DNA from: Paenibacillus radicis (ex Gao et al. 2016)
Lineage (GTDB): Bacteria > Bacillota > Bacilli > Paenibacillales > Paenibacillaceae
Assembly: GCF_014641555.1 (NCBI RefSeq)
Contig: NZ_BMHY01000004.1
Span: forward strand, 479,049 to 543,048
DNA: 64,000 nucleotides
Reading direction: 5' to 3'
Position numbers and translations under genes: made by a program. The notes under the pieces were generated by a model that saw only the letters and a list, made by a program, of their open reading frames with translations, was not told the origin of the DNA and did not search any database. This document shows positions 41,700 to 51,314 of this stretch, piece by piece (positions within the stretch are counted from its first letter, which is position 1; every line of letters starts with the position of its first letter).

Positions 41700-42968
41700 T
41701 TACTCTTTTACAGCGGAAGCCGACACTGCCGCTTCCATTCCATCCGTATATTTCCTGAATAAACCAAGCCGCCAGAATGCCGCACCTTTTAGGTCGTTCC
41801 GCTTGACCAGACCAAGCTTGTCATCGATAGAATCGGGCTTCTCTGCGCTCATGTCAATGCCGAGCAGCAGCTTATTTGCCGGTACGCCCGCCTTCAGCGT
41901 CAATTCAATCGCTTCATTCACTTTACTATTAGGCTCAGGCACTTGGGATCCTGTTCCCGCCGGATTGTATTTATAAGCCATCAGGATCAGATCATCGGCA
42001 ATCGTCGCCAATGTTTTGTAGTCATAGCCCAAGTAAGCGCTGTTCGGCGCATGGACAGCAATCGATAACGCGGTACCGGCAGGAAGAGCGGCTTTCAGCT
42101 GTTTTACGTAATTGTTCAACAGCTCTTGCTGTTCTTGCTTGTCGAGCTTAAAGCCCAGCCCTTCGAAATCGAGCACTACGCCGCCAAACTGATAATCGGT
42201 TACAGCTGCGGCGATTCCCGCGATGGAATCGTTACGAAGCTCCTCGCTGCCGAGCATCTTCGTTAACTCGCCTTGCCCATCAACCGAATAGACCATTAAA
42301 TAAGGCTTGATGCCGTTCTGCCCGGCGTCATTAATCAATGATTGTGCCGTTGTCTCGCCCGCTGATTCCGGAATACGGTATTCGGCACCTGTCAGTGTGA
42401 ACTTGCCATTCCGGTCGATCCGGCTCCAGCCGAAAGCAACCGAATTCATTGAATCTATTAAATCCTTCTCTTTGAAAGATTCCAGAGCATAGAAAGCGCG
42501 CAAATGCATCTCCTTCTGCGGAGATACGATCGTAACCGTTGAAGTTGCCTGCTTCCACCCTACCTTAGCACCGAACTGCGTGCTGAAAAAGCTAAGCGGA
42601 ATAAGAACACGATTACTGCGCATTGCGGCAGCTGCGGGAAGGGTTACCTTTTGCCCGTTGACCACTGCCGTTTTCGAACCGACTTGAAGCTTCACCGTGA
42701 CCGCTTTGCCATCCTTTTTACCTTCAGCCGTTACCGTGTTGCTCGATGATTCCCATTTCACCTGGATGCCAAGCGCCTCGCCGATCGTCCGGAAAGGAAC
42801 AAGTGTAACGCCCTTTTCGATAATTGGCGGTGAGTCAAACGCGAGCGGTACATCATCTAATAGAATGGTCGCCGTGGCTGCAGCGCTTGCAGGCTGCGAC
42901 GGAATCGATCCTTGTAATACGACAGCAGCTAGAATTGCGGCTACTGCGGTTTTTCCCCATTTTCGCAT
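41700..42968 (-). CDS. copper-amine-oxidase-stalk domain plus GH18 protein
   Basis: A 422-residue exported protein. After a signal peptide (AVAAILAAVVLQGSIPSQPASAA) comes the copper-amine-oxidase N-terminal stalk domain (ILLDDVPLAFDSPPIIEKGVTLVPFRTIGEALGIQVKWESSSNTVTA and RVLIPLSFFSTQFGAKVGW; about residues 34-150), frequent in Paenibacillus surface proteins. The C-terminal GH18 barrel has FGGVVLDFEGLG, where the family DxxDxDxE is reduced to LDFE with the acid glutamate kept, and ILMAYKYN. It may act on chitin or peptidoglycan, or be catalytically weak. The ATG at 42968 follows GGAGG by nine bases. Confidence 0.87.
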   Translation of the reverse strand: MRKWGKTAVAAILAAVVLQGSIPSQPASAAATATILLDDVPLAFDSPPIIEKGVTLVPFRTIGEALGIQVKWESSSNTVTAEGKKDGKAVTVKLQVGSKTAVVNGQKVTLPAAAAMRSNRVLIPLSFFSTQFGAKVGWKQATSTVTIVSPQKEMHLRAFYALESFKEKDLIDSMNSVAFGWSRIDRNGKFTLTGAEYRIPESAGETTAQSLINDAGQNGIKPYLMVYSVDGQGELTKMLGSEELRNDSIAGIAAAVTDYQFGGVVLDFEGLGFKLDKQEQQELLNNYVKQLKAALPAGTALSIAVHAPNSAYLGYDYKTLATIADDLILMAYKYNPAGTGSQVPEPNSKVNEAIELTLKAGVPANKLLLGIDMSAEKPDSIDDKLGLVKRNDLKGAAFWRLGLFRKYTDGMEAAVSASAVKE

Positions 42969-43043
42969 GCTAGTTTTCCTCCAAATATGCTAGTATTTGT
43001 CTAGTATATCAGAGGAAACGCCGTGAACCAAATCATGGAGCTG

Positions 43044-44909
43044 CTAGATTGATAGACTGCCATGCATATCGGCGTAAACGCCCGCTCTTCGCATCAGCTC
43101 GTCATGGGAGCCCTGCTCTACGATTTGGCCGCGGTCGATGACGATAATCGTATCCGCGTTCTGAATCGTCGACAACCGGTGCGCGATAACAAAGCTCGTT
43201 CGGCCCTCCATCATCTTCAGCATTGCTTCTTGGATTTTCAGCTCGGTCCGGGTGTCAATGCTGCTGGTCGCTTCGTCCAAAATAAGAATCGACGGATTGG
43301 CCAGCATCGCCCTGGCGATCGCAAGCAGCTGTCTCTGACCTTGGCTCAAATTGCCGCCATTCTCGGTCAGCGGCGTATCGTATTGCAGCGGCAGCCGGCG
43401 GATAAAACCCGCAGCTCCTGCCATACGGGCAGCCGCCTTCACTTCCTCGTCGGTAGCTTCCGGTTTGCCGTATTTCATATTTTCTTTGACGGTGCCTGAG
43501 AACAAATAGGTGTCCTGCAAAACGATGCCGAAGCTCCGCCGCAGGCTGTCTCTCGTATAATTGCGAATATCGATGCCATCAATTGAAATCGAACCGCCGG
43601 ATACATCGTAAAAACGAGCCAACAGGTTAATAACCGTCGTCTTGCCTGCACCTGTTGGTCCAACGAGCGCAGTACTGCTTCCGGCTTCCGCCGTAAAGCT
43701 CATATCTTGTACGATTGGTGAATCGCTGCGGTAGCCGAAGCGTACTCCTTTGAATTCGACCTTGCCTCGCGGATCGACGAGCTCCACTGCTCCAGGATCC
43801 TCCTCCTCCTCCTCGCGTTCGTCGAGCACCTCGAATACCCGCTCCGCTCCCGCAATACCGGATTGCAGCACGTTGTACACGTTAGCCAGATCGTTGAGCG
43901 GTCTGACAAACTGGCGCGAGTAGCTTAAAAAGCTGGCGATGACACCGACGGTAATCATCCCTTTAACTGCCATAATCCCGCCTGCAATCGCAACGGCGGC
44001 AAAGCCGAGATTGCTGATTACGGCCAGGAGCGGCATCATAAAACCTGACCAAATCTGTGCACGCGTGCTTATTTTCCGCAATTCCTCATTTACACCTTGA
44101 AATTCCTTAATAGCGGTACGTTCGTAATTGAAAGCTTTAACCGCCAGAAAACCGGAAACGGTCTCCTCCATTTGTCCGTTCAGCTTGCCAAGCTCCGCCT
44201 GCTGCTCCTTGAACAGCAGCTTCGTTCGCCGCGTTACCGTTCTCGCCAGCAAATAGACGAGCGGGACCGTAATAAGACTAGCTAGTGTGAGCAGCGGACT
44301 CAGTACCAGCATCATAATCAGCGAGCCGAGCAGCATAATGCCTCCGCTCATCAGTTGTGCCGCCGTCTGCGAGACGGAAGTGCTGACATTGTCGATGTCA
44401 TTGGACAGCCGGCTCATCAGTTCGCCATGCCTGCGGGTGTCGAAGTAGACGAGCGGCAGCTTTTGCAGCTTGCCGAAGAGCGTTTTGCGAAGCTTGCTCA
44501 CGATGCGCTGCGAGATGCCGGCCATCATCCACCCCTGCACTAAGTTGAACGAGGCGTCGATCACATAAGCGCCCAACAAAGCAAAGAGCACCGTATGCAG
44601 CAAGTTAAAATCCACATGATTGTCTATCGTCATTGCATCAATAGCTCTGCCGATCAGATAGGGGCCAAGCAGTACAACTCCTGTTCCTGCCAAAATGAAC
44701 AAAAACACGATCGTAAGCCGCTTTCGCTCGTCTCCCATGTAGCTCCATAACCTTAACAGCGTTCCTTTGAAATTTTTCGGCTTTTGAACCGCTCCCCGGT
44801 TCATCCCATGCCGTCCAGGTCCAGAGGTCAGCTGAATTCGGTCCTGTCCTGCCGGAGCGGCGCCTTGTCCGGTTTCCGATCCCTTGCTGCGATTCCGATT
44901 ATCCTGCAT
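43044..44909 (-). CDS. ABC exporter half, permease-ATPase fusion (YheH-like)
   Basis: A 621-residue half-transporter. A basic N-terminal tail (MQDNRNRSKGSE) precedes six membrane helices (about residues 60-340) and the ATPase domain. The domain has Walker A GPTGAGKTTVINLLARFY, Q-loop IVLQDTYLFSG, signature NLSQGQRQLLAIARAM and Walker B ILILDEATSSIDTRTE, with H-loop VIAHRLSTI. All motifs are intact, so this is the consensus half of a heterodimer. The ATG at 44909 has AGGAGG nine bases before it and overlaps the end of the partner gene by 11 bases. Drug or peptide export is likely, as for BmrCD. Confidence 0.92.
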   Translation of the reverse strand: MQDNRNRSKGSETGQGAAPAGQDRIQLTSGPGRHGMNRGAVQKPKNFKGTLLRLWSYMGDERKRLTIVFLFILAGTGVVLLGPYLIGRAIDAMTIDNHVDFNLLHTVLFALLGAYVIDASFNLVQGWMMAGISQRIVSKLRKTLFGKLQKLPLVYFDTRRHGELMSRLSNDIDNVSTSVSQTAAQLMSGGIMLLGSLIMMLVLSPLLTLASLITVPLVYLLARTVTRRTKLLFKEQQAELGKLNGQMEETVSGFLAVKAFNYERTAIKEFQGVNEELRKISTRAQIWSGFMMPLLAVISNLGFAAVAIAGGIMAVKGMITVGVIASFLSYSRQFVRPLNDLANVYNVLQSGIAGAERVFEVLDEREEEEEDPGAVELVDPRGKVEFKGVRFGYRSDSPIVQDMSFTAEAGSSTALVGPTGAGKTTVINLLARFYDVSGGSISIDGIDIRNYTRDSLRRSFGIVLQDTYLFSGTVKENMKYGKPEATDEEVKAAARMAGAAGFIRRLPLQYDTPLTENGGNLSQGQRQLLAIARAMLANPSILILDEATSSIDTRTELKIQEAMLKMMEGRTSFVIAHRLSTIQNADTIIVIDRGQIVEQGSHDELMRRAGVYADMHGSLSI

Positions 44910-46653
44910 GGCTGCCTGCCTCCTTGCCGATCTGAGAACGATAGATTTCCTGATAGACACCGCAGTCCGCCATCAACTCGTCATGCGTACCGCTGCCGAC
45001 GATTTCCCCGTCATCGAGCACGATGATTTTGTCTGCATCCCTGACGGATGAGATGCGCTGTGCGACGAGCAAGGTCGTCGTCTGTCCGGCAAACTGGCGA
45101 ATCGATTGTTTGATCGAAGCTTCCGTCTTGCTGTCCAACGCGCTTGTACAATCATCCAGCAGCAAAATATCCGGCTTGCGGATGAGCGCCCTGGCAATGG
45201 ACACCCGCTGCTTTTGTCCACCGGAGAAGTTGACGCCGCCTTGACCCAATAGTGTACTATAGCCCTCCGGCATTTTCGAAATAAAATCATGAGCCGAAGC
45301 CATTACTGCTGCTTCTTCGATTTCTTCCATCGTCGCGTCAGGCTTGCCGATCCGGATGTTGTCGGCAACTTTCCCGGTAAATAGAATCGATTGCTGAGGC
45401 ACTAGCGCTATACGCTCACGCAGTTCCTCTACCTCCATCTCCCGTACGTCTACGCCATCAATACGAAGCGCACCTGACGTAACATCGTAAAATCTCGGAA
45501 TGAGGTGAATCAGGCTGCTTTTACCGGAACCGGTTGAGCCGATGATCGCCACTGTCTCCCCGGGCTCGCAGCGGAAGCTGATCGTTTTTAGCGCCGGTTC
45601 GCCGTCCGCTCCTTCATAGGAAAACGAAACCCGGTCAAATTCAATCGCACCTTGAAGCTCCCTGTATTTGCTGGAAGATGATCTGCCGTCTACAGCGTTT
45701 GATTCCATTCCGTCTTTCTCCGCCAGCACCTCTGTAATTCTGCCTGTGGATGCTTTTGCCCGCACGAACATATTCGTAATCATTGTCATCGTCGTAAGAG
45801 AAAACAAAATCTGCGTCATATAATTGACGAACGCAATAATATGGCCGACTTGCATATTGCCGACGTTCACTCGGATTCCGCCCAGCCAGATAACTGCGAC
45901 GATGCCGACGTTCATGGCAAATGTAACACCTGGGCTGAATAAAGCCATCAGCCGCTGTGCACGAATAGAACGTTTTTCATACTGTTGATTAATGTCATTA
46001 AATTTATCGACCTCATAGTCAAATCGATTAAAGGCTTTCACGACTCTGACGCCAGATAAATATTCGCGCATCGCGCTGTTTAGTTTATCGAGAGCGGTTT
46101 GCACCTTCAAAAACAGCGGGAATCCGACCCGCATGTTCATGACAATAAGCAAGCCGACAATTGGAATGACGACGACAAGTACTAAGGACAGATATGGATT
46201 AAGCCGAAAAGCCATAATGATACCGCCGATGCCCAGCAGCGGCGCTTTCACGAATACGCGCATCATACCGTTGACGAAGTTCTGCACTTGCGTGACATCG
46301 TTCGTGAGCCTGGTCACGAGCGATGCCCTGTCAAAACGGTCGATCTGGGCGAAGCTTAGACGCTGAATCTTTTCAAACAGCTCCTCTCTCAGCTCCGATC
46401 CGAATCGCTGCGACACCCAGCTGGATACGATATTTCTGCTGGAAGCGCATATCGCGCCGATCGCGGTAATGAATAACATCCATCCGCCGAGCCGGAGCAC
46501 AATATCCATGTCCCGCGAAGCAACGCCTTCATCGACGATCCGGGCCATGATGGTTGGCTGCAGCAGATCGACGAACGCTTCGCCGGACACGAGCAGTACG
46601 GAGAAAGTAAACAGTACACCGTATTTACGGATATACTTTTTCATGTATTGCAT
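44899..46653 (-). CDS. ABC exporter half, permease-ATPase fusion (YheI-like)
   Basis: The partner half-transporter, 584 residues. Six membrane helices (from KYGVLFTFSVLLVSGEAFVDLLQP to about residue 300) precede the ATPase: Walker A GSTGSGKSSLIHLIPRFY, Q-loop LVPQQSILFTG, signature NFSGGQKQRVSIARAL, Walker B ILLLDDCTSALDS. Walker B ends LLLDD, so the catalytic glutamate is aspartate, and the H-loop reads LVAQRIS with glutamine for histidine. These are the features of the degenerate site of heterodimeric exporters. The ATG at 46653 has AAGGAG nine bases upstream and lies four bases after the Lhr helicase stop. Confidence 0.93.
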   Translation of the reverse strand: MQYMKKYIRKYGVLFTFSVLLVSGEAFVDLLQPTIMARIVDEGVASRDMDIVLRLGGWMLFITAIGAICASSRNIVSSWVSQRFGSELREELFEKIQRLSFAQIDRFDRASLVTRLTNDVTQVQNFVNGMMRVFVKAPLLGIGGIIMAFRLNPYLSLVLVVVIPIVGLLIVMNMRVGFPLFLKVQTALDKLNSAMREYLSGVRVVKAFNRFDYEVDKFNDINQQYEKRSIRAQRLMALFSPGVTFAMNVGIVAVIWLGGIRVNVGNMQVGHIIAFVNYMTQILFSLTTMTMITNMFVRAKASTGRITEVLAEKDGMESNAVDGRSSSSKYRELQGAIEFDRVSFSYEGADGEPALKTISFRCEPGETVAIIGSTGSGKSSLIHLIPRFYDVTSGALRIDGVDVREMEVEELRERIALVPQQSILFTGKVADNIRIGKPDATMEEIEEAAVMASAHDFISKMPEGYSTLLGQGGVNFSGGQKQRVSIARALIRKPDILLLDDCTSALDSKTEASIKQSIRQFAGQTTTLLVAQRISSVRDADKIIVLDDGEIVGSGTHDELMADCGVYQEIYRSQIGKEAGSHAG

Positions 46654-46657
46654 GCTG

Positions 46658-49600
46658 TCACTCTCCTTCTTCTAAGGCAGGGTTCGATTTCGTATTGAAC
46701 TGGCTCAGCCAAAGCACGAGCGATTTCCGGTCGCGTTCAGCACCCAACTGCTCCAGTCTTTTTCCCGCCTCGGACGCAACCGCCTCTTCACCGTTCCATT
46801 TGTCGATCACTAGCTTCGTTAATTTCTGCCTGCGAAGCAGTTCGCCAAATACAGCTTGCATGTCTTGCAGCGCTGCTGTCTCACCTGACTTTCCGGCTGC
46901 AGCCCTCTGATTGGCGCTGGAATCGAACGTAAACACCCGCTTGCCGTTGCCCTCCATCCAGTACAAGAGCTGCTCCCCCTTAAAAGCGAGATAATTGCCC
47001 GGCTTGCGGGCAAATGCACAGCCTTCCTTCTCTGGCCAATCTATAAGCAAGCCAAAAGGATTCGCGGGATCTACAGCGGACAGCAAAGTAATGGGCGGGC
47101 TGCCTGCTTGAATAAGCGGCTGGCGAATCGTTTGAGCCAGCTCCGGCGTCGTAAATTGCATCGTCATAGCGCCTTCGATAAAGATGCCGCGCGTAATGGT
47201 GCCCCATTCCTCCAGCTTCCGCAAAACCGGCAGCAAATGCTCCCAGCTGTACGGTGTTAAAGCAGCGACAAGCTCCTTGGTGACGATGCCGTAGCCATCA
47301 AGCAAATGTCTAATCCAATAGGCCGGAGACGGCTCATTGTCCGCACTTCCGCTTTCCAAGTCGTGACCACTCACAGATTTATCCTCAAGCAGCGATCCGG
47401 TCCAGTACCAGCGGCCGAGGCCCGATCCGCTTCGCGCCCAATCCTTCCCTTTCTTTGCTGTGGTTAGACGGAGCGGTGCGAACTGGTCATTCGACGCCTG
47501 ACCTGCCCAAGCAAGCTCCAGCAGCTCTGCCAGCGTCTCCGTAGGCAATTGGCCCGCATCCCGGCTCAGCCGGGTGAGAAAGCTTGCTCCGTTAACGCGC
47601 AAGCTTTCGAGCAGCTTGGGATGCGAAGTCTCTCGCATCTGGCCCGCTTGCACATAGGGCTCATACAGCGGCTTGTTTTCCGTAAGGAAGAAAGCAACCT
47701 TCCCTTCCTTCTCTCCCGATCCCTTGAGTCCCAGCCACAGTACCTCGCCCGTTGCGCATAGCAAATCCAGCTCTTCCTTGCGATAGTCGGCAAGCCGTGA
47801 AGGAAATATAACGGTTTCCCAAAGCGATAATGGAAAATAGAGCCCCTGCAGCTTCTCGATGACCGCTCTCAAGCCTTCGCTGCCTCGCAGCTGCGTCCCT
47901 TGAAGCGCATGCTGCTGAAGTGCGATTTGCGCGCACCAGCGCATTGGCAGTACAGGAGCCGTCACCTTGCGCGCTTCTCCAATCGAGAGCTTCACGATTC
48001 TCGAGGCAGCACGGCGGCCCGTCCATAATCGCTCCTCTGCGCTTCCCGCAAACGGAGCTTGTACGATTACGCCCTGTTCGCGAAGCTCATCAACCCAACG
48101 TCTCGCCGTTTGCAGATCGAGTATAGGATAACGCTCACATAACTCCACTTCAGTAAAAGAAAGTACCTGCTCGGCATATCTTCCGATAATAAATACAGCT
48201 GAAGTGCTGCTGTCCGGAAACTCGGCATACACTTCCGCCTCATCGCTGCATATCCACCTCTCGGTGTCAGAATTTCCTTGCAGCCGATCACCAAATTCGA
48301 GGCGGATAACTAGATCAGATTGCAGCAGCACATCCGACCATTCACCAGTCTTCTCACCGGCTATCTTGGCTAGCTCGGCCATGCTCAAATCGCCCCTGCT
48401 CTTCAACAGGCGATACAGATCCTCCGGTCCTGCCATCCTTTCATGCTCTTCCTCCAGCCGCTTCCGTTCCATCTCGAGCACCTGCTCGGGAATGGACTTG
48501 CGAACGGCATCATCTCCAAACAGCCTGCCCGCAAGGTCCTTGCTGACGCTCATCAGCTGCATTTGAATCGCAGCATCAAGACCGTCCCCCTCATAGACCC
48601 GCATATTCACATAATCTGACAAAAATTGGGTCGCGAGCGTCGAAGGGAAACTCGTCTCCCTTACGACGACCTCGATCTGCCCGCTGCGAATTTGCCCGAG
48701 CAGCTCACGAAGTCTGTCCAAATCCAAGTAATGATGCAGACATTCTTTCACCGCCTCCGTCAAATAAGGAAAACGGTCGGCATAAGGCAGTGCTTCCCGA
48801 AGCAGCTCCTCGCTGCGCAGACGTTTTTGCCATAGCGGTGTCCGGGTAAAGCTGCGTGACAGCAGCAGCGACGTTTCTGCGATATGGCGGAAAGCGATCG
48901 CGAGCAGCGGCGAACCGGTAATCCCCTCCATGAGAAGCGATTCCACATTTTCCGGCACGACATGCCAGATCGCCTGCAGCCAGGACTCATCCCATTCGGG
49001 CAATACAAATTCAATGCCATTATCTTTGGCATTTCCGTAAAGACGATAAGGCAGCAATTGCTCAAATTGACGCTCTATTGCAAGCAGCCACGTTCGATTC
49101 ACCCTTCTCCCGAACGGATTATGCAAAATAACATGTGTCTGATTCATCACATCCCGGTAATGCTCGATTACGATTCGCCGGTCTGTCGGCAGCTCGCTGA
49201 ACGCAAGCTGCGATCGGACCAAAGAAATCAATTGATCTGCCGTATAATCGTCCAGATAATATTCGTTGTTCAGCCAGTCGATAACGTCCTGATCCTGTTT
49301 TTCAGTCAGAGAGTCATCTGAGATACCATTCGGTTGTGATTGTTCTTTCCCTGGCTCGTAGCTCAATCCTAGCCGGCTTTGCAGCTCGGCCAGAAAGGAG
49401 CCAACCTGCTGCCCGAGCGCATAGCTGCGGCCCGGTCCTTCGTTGCGCCAAAACGGGATTTCGCTGAAGGAGTTCGTCGCCTCTGCCACATAAATCCGGT
49501 CCTTGTCGATGCGCCGGATCATCCAGGCGTTCGTTCCCAGCTGGAATACGTCGCCCACCTTGCTCTCCTGTACAAACTCTTCATCCAGCTCACCCAAGTG

Positions 49601-51163
49601 AACACGGCTGTCTACATGGTGAACGGGGTAAGCCGAGCTAGACGGGATCGTTCCGGCTCCGGTCAACGCGGCAACCGAAGTGCTGCCCCGTTTACTAAGC
49701 AATCCCGTCGCGCGATTCCAATCAATCAACGGCTTGGCGAACGGATACATGCCCGACAATACTTTGACCATATCCTCCAGTCGTTCCTTCGTAAATGTCC
49801 GATAGCTGTCGCTGCCAGCGATCAGCCGGTGAAGCTGATCCAGCGTCAAATTTTCGGCGGCCACAATGGATACCGTCTGCTGCGAGAGCACATCCAAACG
49901 GTCAGATGCAATCTCGATTGGCTCGATTTCGCGCTCTGTTATGAGCTTGCTGAGCACCGCGATTTCCGGCAAAACACCCCGGTTTCGGGCGACGATCGCC
50001 CCTCGGCTAACGCTTCCGACAGCATGTCCCGCTCTACCGACACGCTGGATGCCCGCTGCGGAATCAAGCGGTGAATCCAGCTGAATCACAAGGTCGACAT
50101 GGCCGACGTCGATGCCTAACTCAAGAGAGGAAGTCGCAACAATGCAGCGTAGTTCCCCGGCCTTCAACTGCTGCTCGACTTCAAGCCGCCGCTCCTTCGC
50201 CATGCTGCCATGATGCGCACGGGCAAACTCATAACCCGCATGATCGTTCAGCCGCAAGCATAGCCGCTCGCATAGTCTGCGGCTATTAACGAAGAGCAGC
50301 ACGGAGCGGCATTCAGCCATCAATGCAAATAGCCGATCGAGCAGCGGGAACCAGACCGATTCCCGCGTCGGCATCGGCTGCTTGTGATCGGGCATCGTCG
50401 CCAGCACGGCCATCCTTTTACGCATCAAGCTCTCAATAATTGTGACAGGGCGAGGCGAATAGCCAAGTGGGTGGGGCTCACTGGAATTGTTCCCGCCCGC
50501 AAACTCTTCAGCCGACCAGCCTCCCAAAAAACGGGCTACACGCTCCATCGGTTTCTGAGTAGCCGAGACGCCAATCCGCTGCACACGGCGGCCGCTAAGC
50601 CGCTCTAGCCGCTCCAGCGACAACGACAAATGCGAGCCCCGTTTATCCGCCGCAAGCTGGTGGATTTCGTCGACGATGGCATATTCAGCAGTCTGGAGCA
50701 GCCGGCGGCCCTTTTCTGATGTGAGCAAGATGTAGAGCGATTCCGGAGTCGTAATGAGTACTTCCGGCGGTTTTCTCAGCATCGCAGCGCGCTGGGAGCT
50801 TGTCGTATCTCCGGTTCGTACCGCGCAGCGAATGCCCGGCCATTCCAGCTCGGCAGCACCAGCCGCCGCATCGATTTCCTCGACAAAACGAATCAGATGA
50901 TCAAAAATATCGTTATTCAACGCTTTTAACGGCGTAATATACAAGATGCGGACACCAGTTTCCGTAAAGCCGTTTATTTTGGACTTCACGACGCTGTCCA
51001 GACAGGAAAGCAGCGCAGCCAGCGTTTTGCCCGATCCGGTGGGAGCCGCTATAAGCGTATGCTCCCCTGCCCCTATCGACCGCCAAGCTTGCCGCTGGAC
51101 GTCGGTTTCCTCTCCGAACGAAGAATGAAACCACTCTGCTATTGCGGGATGGAACGCTTTCAT
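46658..51163 (-). CDS. Lhr-family large superfamily-2 helicase
   Basis: A 1501-residue Lhr (long helicase-related) protein. Helicase motifs: Q-motif region DVQRQAWRSIGAGEHTLIAAPTGSGKTLAALL (Walker A about residues 38-45), PLKALNNDIFDHL, TPESLYILLTSEKGR, DEIH box (VDEIHQLAADKRGSHL), GVSATQKPMERVARFLGG, and the C-terminal lobe ATSSLELGIDVGHVDLVIQL and QRVGRAGHAVG. The long C-terminal part holds the Lhr winged-helix and beta-barrel core (TNAWMIRRIDKDRIYVAEA) plus a DUF-type extension. Lhr unwinds DNA and RNA-DNA hybrids and is linked to DNA repair. The ATG at 51163 is taken as the start, with a TTG at 51178 as alternative. Confidence 0.9.
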   Translation of the reverse strand: MKAFHPAIAEWFHSSFGEETDVQRQAWRSIGAGEHTLIAAPTGSGKTLAALLSCLDSVVKSKINGFTETGVRILYITPLKALNNDIFDHLIRFVEEIDAAAGAAELEWPGIRCAVRTGDTTSSQRAAMLRKPPEVLITTPESLYILLTSEKGRRLLQTAEYAIVDEIHQLAADKRGSHLSLSLERLERLSGRRVQRIGVSATQKPMERVARFLGGWSAEEFAGGNNSSEPHPLGYSPRPVTIIESLMRKRMAVLATMPDHKQPMPTRESVWFPLLDRLFALMAECRSVLLFVNSRRLCERLCLRLNDHAGYEFARAHHGSMAKERRLEVEQQLKAGELRCIVATSSLELGIDVGHVDLVIQLDSPLDSAAGIQRVGRAGHAVGSVSRGAIVARNRGVLPEIAVLSKLITEREIEPIEIASDRLDVLSQQTVSIVAAENLTLDQLHRLIAGSDSYRTFTKERLEDMVKVLSGMYPFAKPLIDWNRATGLLSKRGSTSVAALTGAGTIPSSSAYPVHHVDSRVHLGELDEEFVQESKVGDVFQLGTNAWMIRRIDKDRIYVAEATNSFSEIPFWRNEGPGRSYALGQQVGSFLAELQSRLGLSYEPGKEQSQPNGISDDSLTEKQDQDVIDWLNNEYYLDDYTADQLISLVRSQLAFSELPTDRRIVIEHYRDVMNQTHVILHNPFGRRVNRTWLLAIERQFEQLLPYRLYGNAKDNGIEFVLPEWDESWLQAIWHVVPENVESLLMEGITGSPLLAIAFRHIAETSLLLSRSFTRTPLWQKRLRSEELLREALPYADRFPYLTEAVKECLHHYLDLDRLRELLGQIRSGQIEVVVRETSFPSTLATQFLSDYVNMRVYEGDGLDAAIQMQLMSVSKDLAGRLFGDDAVRKSIPEQVLEMERKRLEEEHERMAGPEDLYRLLKSRGDLSMAELAKIAGEKTGEWSDVLLQSDLVIRLEFGDRLQGNSDTERWICSDEAEVYAEFPDSSTSAVFIIGRYAEQVLSFTEVELCERYPILDLQTARRWVDELREQGVIVQAPFAGSAEERLWTGRRAASRIVKLSIGEARKVTAPVLPMRWCAQIALQQHALQGTQLRGSEGLRAVIEKLQGLYFPLSLWETVIFPSRLADYRKEELDLLCATGEVLWLGLKGSGEKEGKVAFFLTENKPLYEPYVQAGQMRETSHPKLLESLRVNGASFLTRLSRDAGQLPTETLAELLELAWAGQASNDQFAPLRLTTAKKGKDWARSGSGLGRWYWTGSLLEDKSVSGHDLESGSADNEPSPAYWIRHLLDGYGIVTKELVAALTPYSWEHLLPVLRKLEEWGTITRGIFIEGAMTMQFTTPELAQTIRQPLIQAGSPPITLLSAVDPANPFGLLIDWPEKEGCAFARKPGNYLAFKGEQLLYWMEGNGKRVFTFDSSANQRAAAGKSGETAALQDMQAVFGELLRRQKLTKLVIDKWNGEEAVASEAGKRLEQLGAERDRKSLVLWLSQFNTKSNPALEEGE

Positions 51164-51256
51164 CGATGAATTCGGCAACCTTCCTCAGCTCCATAACTAA
51201 AGTTAACGATCTTTATCCCTTATTATACCAGCCGCCCCTTCGATAAGCCAAAGCAA

Positions 51257-51289
51257 AACGACCCGCCATTTTATAATGGAAGGGTCGTT
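51257..51289 (-). terminator. terminator of the WG-repeat gene
   Basis: An 8-bp stem (AACGACCC/GGGTCGTT) with further inner pairing (CCATT/AATGG) lies 25 bases after the stop of the WG-repeat gene; the minus-strand tail is TTTTGCTTTG. Confidence 0.6.
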
Positions 51290-51314
51290 GTACTGCTTGC
51301 TCTATGCACCATCT